DNA of 64,000 nucleotides from UBA1413 sp964650525 (GTDB lineage: Bacteria; Bacteroidota; Bacteroidia; Bacteroidales; Prolixibacteraceae), in the NCBI GenBank assembly GCA_964650525.1, contig CAZYUA010000009.1:62001-126000 (forward strand), read 5' to 3'. The notes beneath the pieces were generated by a model, which was not told where the DNA came from, ran no database searches, and saw only the letters and a program-made list of their open reading frames with translations. The number at the start of each line of letters is the position of its first letter. The stretch's first letter is position 1. Of this stretch, positions 40,902 to 49,694 are shown piece by piece. Made by a program: the position numbers and the translations under genes.

Positions 40902-41911
40902 ACAAGCCCGGCAACCATAACGCATTGATCATTAACAATCTGACTATCGGATATCCTTCCGGAAAGGGAGAAACTCCTTTCAGGAGAGAATTCATAAACT
41001 TCTCCGCCCGCCAGGGCGAAATGGTGGCCCTTATCGGCCCGAACGGCACAGGAAAAAGCACCCTGCTGCGCACCATGGCCGGTTTACTTAGAACGCTTGA
41101 CGGCACAATCCTTCTGGATGGCCGCCCACTGGGTGACTTCTCAAGGAAAGAACTGGCCCGGACCCTCAGCTTTGTTGCAACCGGATATGTGGAAATCTCT
41201 CATATGACCACTGCCGAAATGGTCGCTTTCGGCAGATATCCCTATACCAATTGGAGAGGAACCCTGTCAGACCGTGACCGTCGGAAGGTACTCGAATCAA
41301 TGGAACATACCGGACTCCTCCCCCTGGCGCAACGGCAGGTGTCCCAGCTGAGCGACGGGGAACGCCAGCGGGTGCTGATTGCCCGGGCCCTGGCACAGGA
41401 TACCCCCTTTATCCTGCTCGACGAACCTACTGCCTTCCTTGATGTGAACAACAAGTACGAAGTCTTTCATCTCCTTCATCAACTTGCCCATATACACCGG
41501 AAAATCATCCTCCTCTCCACCCACGATCTGGAAATCGCCCTCCGGGAAATGGATAAACTCTGGATTCTGACTCCGGAAGGCTCCCTGGAAGGAGCCCCGG
41601 AGGATGCGGTGTTGAACGGATGGCTCAGGATGCTATTTAATAACCCCCGAATGGATTTTGACCCGAAGGAAGGCAGTTTCCGTTTCGTCAGAGAGACTGC
41701 AGGAATCGCATCCCTGGAGGGTGATGAACCTACCCTGCTGTGGACCCGTCGTGCCCTCGAAAGAAGAGGATTCTCGATCGGTGACAAAAGTATGGCTTCA
41801 CTTCACGTACGCATCCAGTCAGGCGACACCGGACACCCTTTCTGGCTGATGAACAAAAATAACCTCGAAACCCGTTTCACTTCCATTCATGGACTGATGG
41901 AAGCCCTCTGA
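40898..41911 (+). CDS. ABC transporter ATP-binding protein (BtuD/FecE type) with C-terminal extension
   Basis: A 337-residue ATPase. Walker A is GPNGTGKST near residue 49; the signature is QLSDGERQRVLIARALAQD near 145; Walker B is FILLDEPTAFLD near 165; the switch His is in LLSTHD. The core ends near residue 250; about 85 further residues form an extra domain (GSFRFVRETAGIA through the end) that canonical BtuD lacks. The start is a GTG overlapping the permease stop. The extension recurs in Bacteroidota relatives and may be regulatory. Confidence 0.92.
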   Translation: MNKPGNHNALIINNLTIGYPSGKGETPFRREFINFSARQGEMVALIGPNGTGKSTLLRTMAGLLRTLDGTILLDGRPLGDFSRKELARTLSFVATGYVEISHMTTAEMVAFGRYPYTNWRGTLSDRDRRKVLESMEHTGLLPLAQRQVSQLSDGERQRVLIARALAQDTPFILLDEPTAFLDVNNKYEVFHLLHQLAHIHRKIILLSTHDLEIALREMDKLWILTPEGSLEGAPEDAVLNGWLRMLFNNPRMDFDPKEGSFRFVRETAGIASLEGDEPTLLWTRRALERRGFSIGDKSMASLHVRIQSGDTGHPFWLMNKNNLETRFTSIHGLMEAL

Positions 41912-41923
41912 ACCACTACCGGG

Positions 41924-44005
41924 CTATTTCAGCCACTTGTCGAGCCACTCTGCAAAAACACGCTGCCAAAGGATCCCGTTCTGGGGCTTCAGCACCCAAT
42001 GGTTCTCCCCGGGAAAATAGAGAAATTTCGCCGGAATTCCGCGAAGGAGAGCGGCATGGTAAACGGCCATACCCTGGGTAAAGGGAATCCGGAAATCGTT
42101 GGCCCCATGAACGACCAGGATCGGGGTATCCCAGTTCTGCACAAACCGGTGCGGTGAAAAGGCATACGACCGCTGCGCCTCCCGGTTGGCGGCATCCCAG
42201 TAAGGACCCCCGATATCCCAGTTCTCAAACCACATCTCCTCGGTTGTCAGATACATCTGTTCGAAGTTGAAAATCCCGCAATGCGTGATGAAAGCCTTGA
42301 ATCTTCCTTCGTGATGGCCAGCCAGGTAATTTACGGCAAATCCCCCGTAACTGGCTCCCACGGCCCCCAGCTTTGCACTGTCCACGTATGGTTCCATGGC
42401 AACCGCGTCTATGGCCGATAAAAGGTCCCGGATGTTCTGGCCTCCGTAATCCCGGCTGATCTGTTCGTTCCATTCCTGCCCAAAGCCGGGGACACCCCTC
42501 CGGTTTGGAGCCACCACAATATAACCGTTTGCAGCCATCATCTGGAAGTTCCAGCGATACGACCAGTACTGGCTGATCGTACTTTGAGGACCACCCTGGC
42601 AATAAAGCAGCGCAGGGTATTTCCTTTGCCTGTCAAAATGGGGAGGATAGATTACCCAGGTCAGCATTTCCTTGCCATCCGTGGTTGTAATCCACCGCTT
42701 TTCGACCGCTCCCATGGTAAGCTGGTCCGTGATTCCTTTGTTTATCCGGGTAACCATTTCCTCTGTTCCGGTTGATGGATCCACCAGGCAGAGTTCTGCC
42801 GGTTGCGACATGGAAGCTTTGGTCATCAGCAACCGGTCGCCCGCCAGGGCAACAGAAGAATAATCATGCATCCCTCCGGTGAGGCATGTAACCACCTGAT
42901 TTTCCAATTCTGCCCGGTATAACTGCATGGTGCCCTCCCTGGCACTTATGAAATAAATGGAATTACTTCCGGCATTCCAGCACAAATGCTCCGCATTCAG
43001 GTCATGTCGGGAAGTAAGATTCATTTTCTCTCCGGTTGCCAGATCAGCCACAAAAAGCCGGATCTGATCGGCTTCATAACCGTCACGGGCCATACTTTCC
43101 CATGCGACCTTCGAACCGTCAGGCGAGAATACCGGATTCTGATCCATCCCCGGCATTCCTCCGGTCAGGTTGACAGTGGCTCCGGACGACAGATCGTACA
43201 GGTAAATATCGGAATTGGTAGACAGGGAATAGGCCTTACCCGTAAGCTTTTTGGAAGTATAAGCCAGACGTTTCCCGTCAGGGCTCCAGGCAATCTGCTC
43301 AGTACCCCCAAAAGGCTTTACCGGCGAATCGAACCGCTCGCCCTCCTGGATATCTTTCAACGTGCTTACCTTCCCCTCTGAATAATCAGCCACAAAGACA
43401 TGGTCGTACGTATAGTCATGCCAACTGTCCCAGTGCCGGTACATCAGATCGGTTTCAATCCGCGCATCAGCCATCGGCAAATCGGGATAAAGATCGTGGA
43501 CATCCTGGTCAAGTTTGACATTCCGGATGAAGAAAACTTTCGATTGGTCGGGACTGTAACCAAAGCCACGGACCCCGCCTTCCAGGTCGGTCACCTGGTT
43601 ACTGCCCGTGCCGTCAGGATTGATTTCCCATAACTGAACCGATCCGCTTACAGAAGAGAGGTATCCCAGCTTCTCCCCATCGGGGCGCCATGCCAGGCTG
43701 AACTCGTTTTCCGGGGTGTCTGTAACCCTTACCGGCTGTTCCGATCCGGGCGAAAGCACATAAATATCCCTGTAAGACCTGTTTTCCGGGATGTTGTACC
43801 AGGTGACCGTAAAGGCTATCCGGCCATCAGCAGGCGATACAACCGGGTCACCGACCCTGCCGAACGACCACAACACTTCCGGCGTCATCACATCCGACGC
43901 CAATAGAGGGGTTTCCGGCACATAATTTTTTACACCCACATCCCCGGGTCCGTTCTGGCAGGCTGCTAACAACAACAAAAACAGATAAAGCAATGATCTT
44001 TTCAT
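41924..44005 (-). CDS. S9 family peptidase (dipeptidyl-peptidase-like lipoprotein)
   Basis: A 693-residue serine peptidase with a lipoprotein signal (LLLLAACQNG). Residues 40-430 form a WD40-like/beta-propeller domain with several SPDGKKLAY-type repeats. The alpha/beta-hydrolase domain follows. Catalytic Ser lies in GAVGASYGGFAVNYLA, Asp in VHGANDFRIP and His in GENHWVLKP. Such enzymes release di- or tripeptides from oligopeptides in the periplasm. It converges with the ABC importer. The exact S9 subfamily (DPP IV, DPP5 or acylaminoacyl-peptidase) needs a tree. Confidence 0.93.
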   Translation of the reverse strand: MKRSLLYLFLLLLAACQNGPGDVGVKNYVPETPLLASDVMTPEVLWSFGRVGDPVVSPADGRIAFTVTWYNIPENRSYRDIYVLSPGSEQPVRVTDTPENEFSLAWRPDGEKLGYLSSVSGSVQLWEINPDGTGSNQVTDLEGGVRGFGYSPDQSKVFFIRNVKLDQDVHDLYPDLPMADARIETDLMYRHWDSWHDYTYDHVFVADYSEGKVSTLKDIQEGERFDSPVKPFGGTEQIAWSPDGKRLAYTSKKLTGKAYSLSTNSDIYLYDLSSGATVNLTGGMPGMDQNPVFSPDGSKVAWESMARDGYEADQIRLFVADLATGEKMNLTSRHDLNAEHLCWNAGSNSIYFISAREGTMQLYRAELENQVVTCLTGGMHDYSSVALAGDRLLMTKASMSQPAELCLVDPSTGTEEMVTRINKGITDQLTMGAVEKRWITTTDGKEMLTWVIYPPHFDRQRKYPALLYCQGGPQSTISQYWSYRWNFQMMAANGYIVVAPNRRGVPGFGQEWNEQISRDYGGQNIRDLLSAIDAVAMEPYVDSAKLGAVGASYGGFAVNYLAGHHEGRFKAFITHCGIFNFEQMYLTTEEMWFENWDIGGPYWDAANREAQRSYAFSPHRFVQNWDTPILVVHGANDFRIPFTQGMAVYHAALLRGIPAKFLYFPGENHWVLKPQNGILWQRVFAEWLDKWLK

Positions 44006-44082
44006 AATCCTTCCCTTTATTGATCCTGCTAAAATAGCAGGTTTTCCATTCAGTAAAGAGAATTCCTTTTCCGCGAATTAAA

Positions 44083-44104
44083 AAAAGCGCCCGAAAGCGC
44101 TTTT
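44083..44104 (-). terminator. Rho-independent terminator after the NigD-like gene
   Basis: A perfect stem AAAAGCGC with GCGCTTTT and a six-base loop. On the minus strand it is followed by a run of T. It lies 30 bases after the stop of the NigD-like gene and separates it from the S9 peptidase gene. Confidence 0.85.
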
Positions 44105-44133
44105 GAATTTTCCGTGCTCTTTACCCATCCGAA

Positions 44134-44811
44134 TCAATAATGGTAAACTCCGGTAAAAACATGGGTTTTGTCATCATAATCTATCGCCCGCACTTCAAAC
44201 CTCACCGAATCCAGTCCGGCAATCCGGATGCTGTCTAGCCCGAAAGAGACAAAAGCCGACATCGGGTAGACCTCACGGTCCCGGTTTCTGTTGTGCCTCA
44301 ACTCCAGTTTCACCGGCTGGTCTTCTGGGTAAAGTGCCCCGGGTTTCTTCACCAGGTTGATGAAGTGAACCTTTTCATTTCCGTAGTAACGGATATGAAA
44401 ATTCAGCAGATGATTCTGACTCAGCCACATTTTCCTGACCACCACTGCATCGTGGCCAATGCTGTCCTCATTGGCCGGGGTCAGGGACAGGATTCCCTTT
44501 TTCAGGATCTCACGGGTCGAATTGATCCTTACGTAATACGCATCGTACGTCCCGGAATGCTGCTTATCACCCAGTATCGTAAAATCAACCAACACCCGCG
44601 CCCCCTCATCCAACTGTTGACCGCTCCGCCATCCGGCCACCGGGTATAAAACCGTACCGTCATCCAGGCGTATAATTTCCGTTCCTGCCTCCATCTCCAG
44701 GGTACCCAGTTCAACCCAAAAGTTCCCCAATGAATAACCCTCGCTGTCATCAAGACAGGATGACAGAACCACCATCACAACGAATAAAACTCCTCTTACA
44801 AACTTTTTCAT
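44134..44811 (-). CDS. NigD-like lipoprotein
   Basis: A 225-residue lipoprotein (VVMVVLSSCLDDSEG lipobox). The beta-rich body has two parts that fit the NigD-like N- and C-terminal domains: NFWVELGTLEM with GTVLYPVAG, and LNFHIRYYGNEKVHFINLV with LELRHNRNRD. NigD was named from a putative bacteriocin gene cluster of Bacteroidales; the protein's role is not established. Here it stands alone, with no bacteriocin genes nearby. An AGGAGG motif lies 9 bases upstream of the ATG, which is unusual in this phylum, where Shine-Dalgarno signals are weak. Confidence 0.85.
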   Translation of the reverse strand: MKKFVRGVLFVVMVVLSSCLDDSEGYSLGNFWVELGTLEMEAGTEIIRLDDGTVLYPVAGWRSGQQLDEGARVLVDFTILGDKQHSGTYDAYYVRINSTREILKKGILSLTPANEDSIGHDAVVVRKMWLSQNHLLNFHIRYYGNEKVHFINLVKKPGALYPEDQPVKLELRHNRNRDREVYPMSAFVSFGLDSIRIAGLDSVRFEVRAIDYDDKTHVFTGVYHY

Positions 44812-45041
44812 GGCCCGTTCCTCCTCTCTTTTTTGTATTTACTATATAGATGAACAAAAGAATGTCAGGTTGCGTTGTATATATAAAAAAACTGCTTCAA
44901 AGGGGTGACAGGAAGCTAAACACCCATTTATTGATGATGCATATATCAAAATATTTTTGCGAAGCCGTGAAGGGTAACGCGACAGTAACAACTGAATGGG
45001 AAAAAGAGGGCATATTCTGCGGTTCTTTGGGGTAAAGGGAA

Positions 45042-45049
45042 TACTTTTG
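45042..45049 (+). promoter_or_regulatory. Promoter -7 box of the thioredoxin lipoprotein gene
   Basis: TACTTTTG, an exact TAnnTTTG match, 31 bases upstream of the ATG at 45080. The purine-rich AAGGAAA precedes that ATG. Confidence 0.5.
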
Positions 45050-45079
45050 CATTGATTTTAACAAGGAAACAAGTTGTGT

Positions 45080-45670
45080 ATGAAAAAATCGTTGGTCTAT
45101 TTGCTGTTATCAGGAATGGTACTGACCAGTTGCGGAAACAGCCAGGCCCGCAGTGATAAGGATAAGGGAGCGGCCATGGGGAAAGAATCCTCCGTCTCCA
45201 CCGAAAGCAGCGGCAGTAGCGGAGCTTTTGTCGGGGAGGCCTTGAAGACAGAGGCAGCTGTTACGGCTAAACCCACTGACGCAGTCGGCGGGGGTACGGT
45301 GTTGCTCAATAAGGCAACCTTTTTGGCGAAAGTCTGGAATTATGAAAAGTCGCCTTCTGAGTGGGTTTTCCTGGGTGATAAACCTGCTGTTATCGATTTT
45401 TATGCCGACTGGTGCGGACCCTGCCGGGTAGCCTCACCGATTCTGGAGGAGGTATCGCGCGATTTTGCCGGGAAGATCCATGTATACAAGATCGACACCC
45501 AGAAAGAAGAAGAACTGGCAGCCGTTTTCGGGATCCGCAGCATACCCGCTTTCCTTTATATTCCCAAAAACGGCAAACCCACCATGATGGCAGGGATAGG
45601 ACGTTCGAAAGAAGAAACAAAAAAGATGTTCGTCGACAACATCAACAAGCTTCTGTTACAGGAGCCCTGA
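45080..45670 (+). CDS. Thioredoxin-family lipoprotein
   Basis: A 196-residue exported thioredoxin. The first 18 residues are a lipoprotein signal (SGMVLTSCG), followed by a Ser/Ala-rich linker of about 65 residues. The thioredoxin fold (residues 85-195) carries DFYADWCGPCR with both redox cysteines and IRSIPAFLYIP with the cis-Pro. It probably reduces or isomerises disulfides in periplasmic proteins. The ATG at 45080 is chosen over a TTG two codons upstream. It stands alone, followed by GH92 on the same strand. Confidence 0.94.
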   Translation: MKKSLVYLLLSGMVLTSCGNSQARSDKDKGAAMGKESSVSTESSGSSGAFVGEALKTEAAVTAKPTDAVGGGTVLLNKATFLAKVWNYEKSPSEWVFLGDKPAVIDFYADWCGPCRVASPILEEVSRDFAGKIHVYKIDTQKEEELAAVFGIRSIPAFLYIPKNGKPTMMAGIGRSKEETKKMFVDNINKLLLQEP

Positions 45671-45718
45671 ACTGTAAAAAGGGAAAGATCGTTTTGGGTA
45701 TTTATGGGTTGATTCCGG

Positions 45719-45746
45719 TTTGATCGGCGGGATTTTTGTAATTTTG
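45719..45746 (+). promoter_or_regulatory. Promoter of the GH92 gene
   Basis: TTTG at 45719-45722 and TAATTTTG at 45739-45746, 16 bases apart. Because the -7 box almost touches the in-frame ATG at 45749, translation probably starts at the next ATG, 45770. Confidence 0.55.
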
Positions 45747-45769
45747 GCATGACAACCAATTTTCTGTTA

Positions 45770-48070
45770 ATGCCGAAGTTTTTTTTGATTTCCCTGATTG
45801 CCGGTATTTTTATGTCTGCAGGATGTGGCAGGCCTGCCAACCTCAGGCAGCCGGTAGATTATGCAGATCCCATGATCGGGACCGGCGGACACGGCCATGT
45901 ATTCCTGGGTGCCAGCGTACCCCACGGGGCTGTACAACTCGGGCCTGTTAACTTTGTTAAAGGCTGGGACTGGTGCTCCGGGTATCATTATTCCGACAGT
46001 ATTGTCACCGGGTTTTCACATACCCATTTGAGTGGCACCGGGATCGGCGATATGGGTGATTTACTGGTCATGCCATATACCGGAAAGCTTAAAACCGTGC
46101 CGGGACGACAGGAAGATATCTCTGAGGGTTATGCTTCACTCTATTCCCATGCCGGAGAAAAGGCTTCCCCCGGGTACTATTCAGTACTACTTGAGCGATA
46201 CGGTATCCTGGCTGAGGTGACCGCATCGGCAAGGGTGGGATTTCACCGGTATACCTTTCCTGCCGGAGACACGGTGAGAATCCTTGTTGACCTTGAGAGA
46301 GGCATTGGATGGGATGCTCTCACCGAAGCCAGTCTGGAGGCTGTCAGCGACACCCTTTGGCTTGGGTACCGGCATTCCCGGGGCTGGGCTCCCGACCAGC
46401 GGTTTTATCTGTCTCTTCAGATTTCTGAGAAACCCGACGAATACAGGTTTTTCGGTCCTTCTGGTGCTGATGGAGAGAACGCCCTCAGTGCAAAGCCCTG
46501 CATAGGCGTTTTCACTTTTTACCCCGGGAGCCCACGGACCATCCTGCTCAAAGCCGGGATTTCCCCCGTTTCTTCCGCCAACGCCCTGAGAAACGCAGAG
46601 GCAGAAATTCCCCACTGGGACTTTGACACGACGGTACATCAGGCCCGGAATTCGTGGAACAGCGAGCTTTCCGCTATTCGTATCAATACGAAAAATGAGG
46701 CTGCCGCAAGAATTTTCTATACAGCGCTTTATCATCTGAAAATTCATCCTTCTCTTTTCAACGATGCAAACGGGGAATACCGAGGTACTGATAAACAGGC
46801 CTATCCGCCTCCCGGATTTGACAACTACTCGGTGTTTTCCCTCTGGGACACTTACCGGGCGGCCCACCCGCTTTTCACCCTGCTCAATCCCTCACGGGTC
46901 TCCGGGTTTGTAAATTCCATGCTTGCGGTGTTCGATCAGCAGGGAAGCCTTCCCGTCTGGCATCTTCAGGGCAACGAAACCGGCACCATGGTGGGGAACC
47001 ACTCCATACCGGTTATTGCCGATGCCTGGTTAAAGGGGATTACCGGATTTGACCCGGACAGGGCACTGGAGGCCATGATAAAAACCGCTGATTCGGATGA
47101 TGGCGACGGTTTGCCTTTTCTGAAACATCCGGGTTGGGTGGCTGCCGATTCCACCCGCGAATCCGTATCGAAAGGCCTGGAATATGGCATCGACGATTAT
47201 GCCATTGCACGGATGGCTTCAGCCCTTGGCAGAGAGGAAGAATGCCTGTTTTTCAGCCGCAGGGCCTCTGCCTACCGACACTATTTCGACCCTGACGTAC
47301 AATTCTTCCGAGGCAGAAATTACGACGGAAGCTGGAGCGAACCGTTTCATCCCGTATACACGCTCCACGAACAGGGAAATTACACCGAAGGCAATGCCTG
47401 GCAGTATCTATGGTTGGTACCTACCGACGTAGAGGGGCTCATCGGCCTGCTGGGCGGAGAGGCATCTTTCACCCGTCGTCTGGATAGCCTATTTCTAATC
47501 AGCCCGCAGTTAAACGAGGGAGCTTCACCCGATATCTCGGGACTGATCGGCCAGTATGCCCACGGCAATGAACCCAGCCACCATATTGTTTATTTGTATG
47601 CCTATGCCGGACAGCAATGGAAAACGGCCGAAAAAGTTCGCACCATTCTGGAAAACCTCTACAGCGACCGTCCGGATGGCATCTGCGGCAACGAAGATTG
47701 CGGACAAATGTCGGCCTGGTATATTTTTTCAGCCCTCGGGTTCTATCCTGTAAACCCGGTTAACGGGCCTTACGTCCTGGGAAGTCCCCTTTTCGCCGAA
47801 GCCGTCATTAAACTGGAAAACGGGAATTCGTTTACTGTAAAAACCCGCCGCAACAGTCATCGGAACCGATATATCCAAACGGTAACTCTCAACGGCAGGA
47901 AGCACGAAAAATCGTGGATTTCCCATGATGAAATTGTCCGGGGAGGAGTTCTGGAGATCACCATGGGCTCCCACCCTAACAGGAAATTCGGGAGTTTGTG
48001 CAACAACCGTCCACGCTCCACGTTGGATTTACCCGAACGGGATGATTCACGCGTAAAATCTCTCTTTTGA
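45770..48070 (+). CDS. Glycoside hydrolase family 92 alpha-mannosidase
   Basis: A lipoprotein of about 766 residues (signal ending MSAGCG) that removes alpha-linked mannose, a Ca2+-dependent exo-enzyme. The N-terminal beta-sandwich begins VDYADPMIGTGGHGHVF. The (alpha/alpha)6 catalytic domain shows FSHTHLSGTGIGDMGD, FSLWDTYRAAHPL, NHSIPVIADAW, the acid Glu region HEQGNYTEGNAWQYLW, and GNEDCGQMSAWY near the end. All expected blocks are present. Linkage preference (alpha-1,2, 1,3 or 1,6) cannot be read. It may process yeast, fungal or host N-glycan mannose. No GH92 paralogue or SusCD pair is nearby. Confidence 0.95.
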   Translation: MPKFFLISLIAGIFMSAGCGRPANLRQPVDYADPMIGTGGHGHVFLGASVPHGAVQLGPVNFVKGWDWCSGYHYSDSIVTGFSHTHLSGTGIGDMGDLLVMPYTGKLKTVPGRQEDISEGYASLYSHAGEKASPGYYSVLLERYGILAEVTASARVGFHRYTFPAGDTVRILVDLERGIGWDALTEASLEAVSDTLWLGYRHSRGWAPDQRFYLSLQISEKPDEYRFFGPSGADGENALSAKPCIGVFTFYPGSPRTILLKAGISPVSSANALRNAEAEIPHWDFDTTVHQARNSWNSELSAIRINTKNEAAARIFYTALYHLKIHPSLFNDANGEYRGTDKQAYPPPGFDNYSVFSLWDTYRAAHPLFTLLNPSRVSGFVNSMLAVFDQQGSLPVWHLQGNETGTMVGNHSIPVIADAWLKGITGFDPDRALEAMIKTADSDDGDGLPFLKHPGWVAADSTRESVSKGLEYGIDDYAIARMASALGREEECLFFSRRASAYRHYFDPDVQFFRGRNYDGSWSEPFHPVYTLHEQGNYTEGNAWQYLWLVPTDVEGLIGLLGGEASFTRRLDSLFLISPQLNEGASPDISGLIGQYAHGNEPSHHIVYLYAYAGQQWKTAEKVRTILENLYSDRPDGICGNEDCGQMSAWYIFSALGFYPVNPVNGPYVLGSPLFAEAVIKLENGNSFTVKTRRNSHRNRYIQTVTLNGRKHEKSWISHDEIVRGGVLEITMGSHPNRKFGSLCNNRPRSTLDLPERDDSRVKSLF

Positions 48071-48426
48071 AATCAGGTAATCCATTTCCGGCGCGAGTGG
48101 TGTCTGAGCCCCTGGTATTCCGGGAGAAATCAAGGACAGGACCACCAGGCTAAGCTCTGGATCCATTTTCCGCTGCAATCCGCGGTGGATAAAACCCTCT
48201 GGCTTAGCTGCAATTGTTCTACCGGCTGATTTGAATTCCCGATGCTCCTGAAATTTTTTCTCACGCATAACCAGTAATTGAAAAGAGAAAGGGCCTGACA
48301 TATCTGGAAAGAACAAGTTCAAATGAAGTGGGAAGACCTTTTTCTAGGTGCTGTGCTGCAGAACCGAGTAATCCGGATATACCACCGCTCCGGAGTTTCC
48401 AGTTAAGAAAACGATAATATCCTTCT
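48071..48426. other. Intergenic region holding repeat copy B
   Basis: About 355 bases between GH92 and cinA. The only structure seen is the dispersed repeat at 48140-48273. The remainder has no recognisable gene. Confidence 0.4.
48140..48273 (-). repeat. Diverged dispersed repeat, copy B
   Basis: Partner of the repeat at 19613-19740, 28.5 kb away, in the same orientation. On the minus strand it reads AGRTIAAKPEGFIHRGLQRK, against SSRTIPAKPEGKISRRLQRK in copy A. Both copies fill otherwise empty gaps between unrelated genes. There are no terminal inverted repeats that I can identify. Confidence 0.6.
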
Positions 48427-49668
48427 ATGAAAGCTGAGATGATAGCCATTGGCGATGAGATCCTGATCGGACAGGTAGTGGACACCAATTCGGCATGGAT
48501 AGCCCGGCAGCTCACCCTCGCCGGCATTGAAACAGACCGTATTCAGGCAGTGCATGACCGCAGGGAGGAGATCCTGCAAGCCCTGGAGCAAGCCAGGGGG
48601 CGCGCGGACCTGGTTGTGATGACAGGAGGTCTGGGCCCTACCCGCGATGACCTGACCAAAGCGGTACTGTGCGAATATTTCGGCACCTCTCTGGTATTGC
48701 ACCAGCCGACCCTAGACCATATCCGTGACCGGCTTGGAAAACGGGGCATCCCCGTCAACCAGCTGAATCACGACCAGGCGTTGGTCCCGGAAGCCTGCGA
48801 AGTCTTGCCCAACAGTCTGGGTACAGCACCCGGGATGTGGTTCCGAAAGGGAGATACCCTCTTTGTGTCCCTGCCGGGGGTTCCCTTTGAGATGGAAGTG
48901 ATTATGCTGCAGGAGGTTCTGCCCCGGCTGAGAGCTTTAAGCAGAATCGGCACCATACTTCATAAAACCATCCTGACGCAGGGTGTCGCCGAGTCGGTAC
49001 TGGCAGAGCGACTTGCCGGATGGGAAGTACGGCTCCCCCCGCATATCCGGTGTGCCTATCTACCCGGCCCTATGGGAGTTCGCCTGCGGCTCACCACTTC
49101 AGGGACCTCTGCAGAAACCCTTCAGCAGGATCTCGACCGGTACACGGAGCAGTTGGTATTTCTTCTCGGGGATTCTGTTTACGGATTCGACGAAGACACC
49201 CTGGCCATGGCGGTAGGAAGACTACTGCTTGAAAAACAAATGATGCTCTCGGTAGCTGAAAGCTGCACCGGGGGTAACATATCCCATCTGGTTACCCTTA
49301 CCCCAGGCAGTTCCTGTTGGTATGCCGGCGGCATCACGGCTTACTCCAACCAGGCAAAAACCGACCTTCTGGGGGTCCCGGAAGCCACCTTGACGGCCTT
49401 CGGAGCTGTCAGCCGGGAAACGGCCGAAGCGATGGCTCTGGGAGTCCGTTCCCGTCTGCACACCGAATGGGCGGTGGCCACCACCGGTATTGCCGGCCCC
49501 GGGGGAGGCTCACCCGAAAAACCTGTAGGCACTGTCTGGATTTCTGTTGCCTCCCCGACAAAATTAATTGCAGAAAAATTCGTTTATGGAGAAAACAGAG
49601 AGCGGAACATTATCCGGTCATCACAGACTACCCTGCAGATGCTCCGCAAAATGCTTGTAATTGAATAA
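48427..49668 (+). CDS. cinA: CinA family protein (nicotinamide-nucleotide amidohydrolase)
   Basis: A 413-residue two-domain protein. The N-terminal MoaB/COG1058 domain (AEMIAIGDEILIGQVVDTN, VVMTGGLGPTRDDLT, GTAPGMW) acts on ADP-ribose-type compounds. The C-terminal PncC domain (SVAESCTGGNISHLVTLTPGSS, YSNQAKTDLLGV, TGIAGPGGGSPEKPVGTVW) deamidates nicotinamide mononucleotide in NAD recycling. Both domains are full length. It precedes an AsmA-type gene by 26 bases, probably without functional link. Confidence 0.95.
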   Translation: MKAEMIAIGDEILIGQVVDTNSAWIARQLTLAGIETDRIQAVHDRREEILQALEQARGRADLVVMTGGLGPTRDDLTKAVLCEYFGTSLVLHQPTLDHIRDRLGKRGIPVNQLNHDQALVPEACEVLPNSLGTAPGMWFRKGDTLFVSLPGVPFEMEVIMLQEVLPRLRALSRIGTILHKTILTQGVAESVLAERLAGWEVRLPPHIRCAYLPGPMGVRLRLTTSGTSAETLQQDLDRYTEQLVFLLGDSVYGFDEDTLAMAVGRLLLEKQMMLSVAESCTGGNISHLVTLTPGSSCWYAGGITAYSNQAKTDLLGVPEATLTAFGAVSRETAEAMALGVRSRLHTEWAVATTGIAGPGGGSPEKPVGTVWISVASPTKLIAEKFVYGENRERNIIRSSQTTLQMLRKMLVIE

Positions 49669-49694
49669 TCCGGCCCCGCCTAATATCCGAATTG

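Noticed and set aside
44850..45035. 61-codon frame before the thioredoxin gene
   Set aside because: AT-rich leader sequence, no similarity to known small proteins, and overlaps the promoter region.
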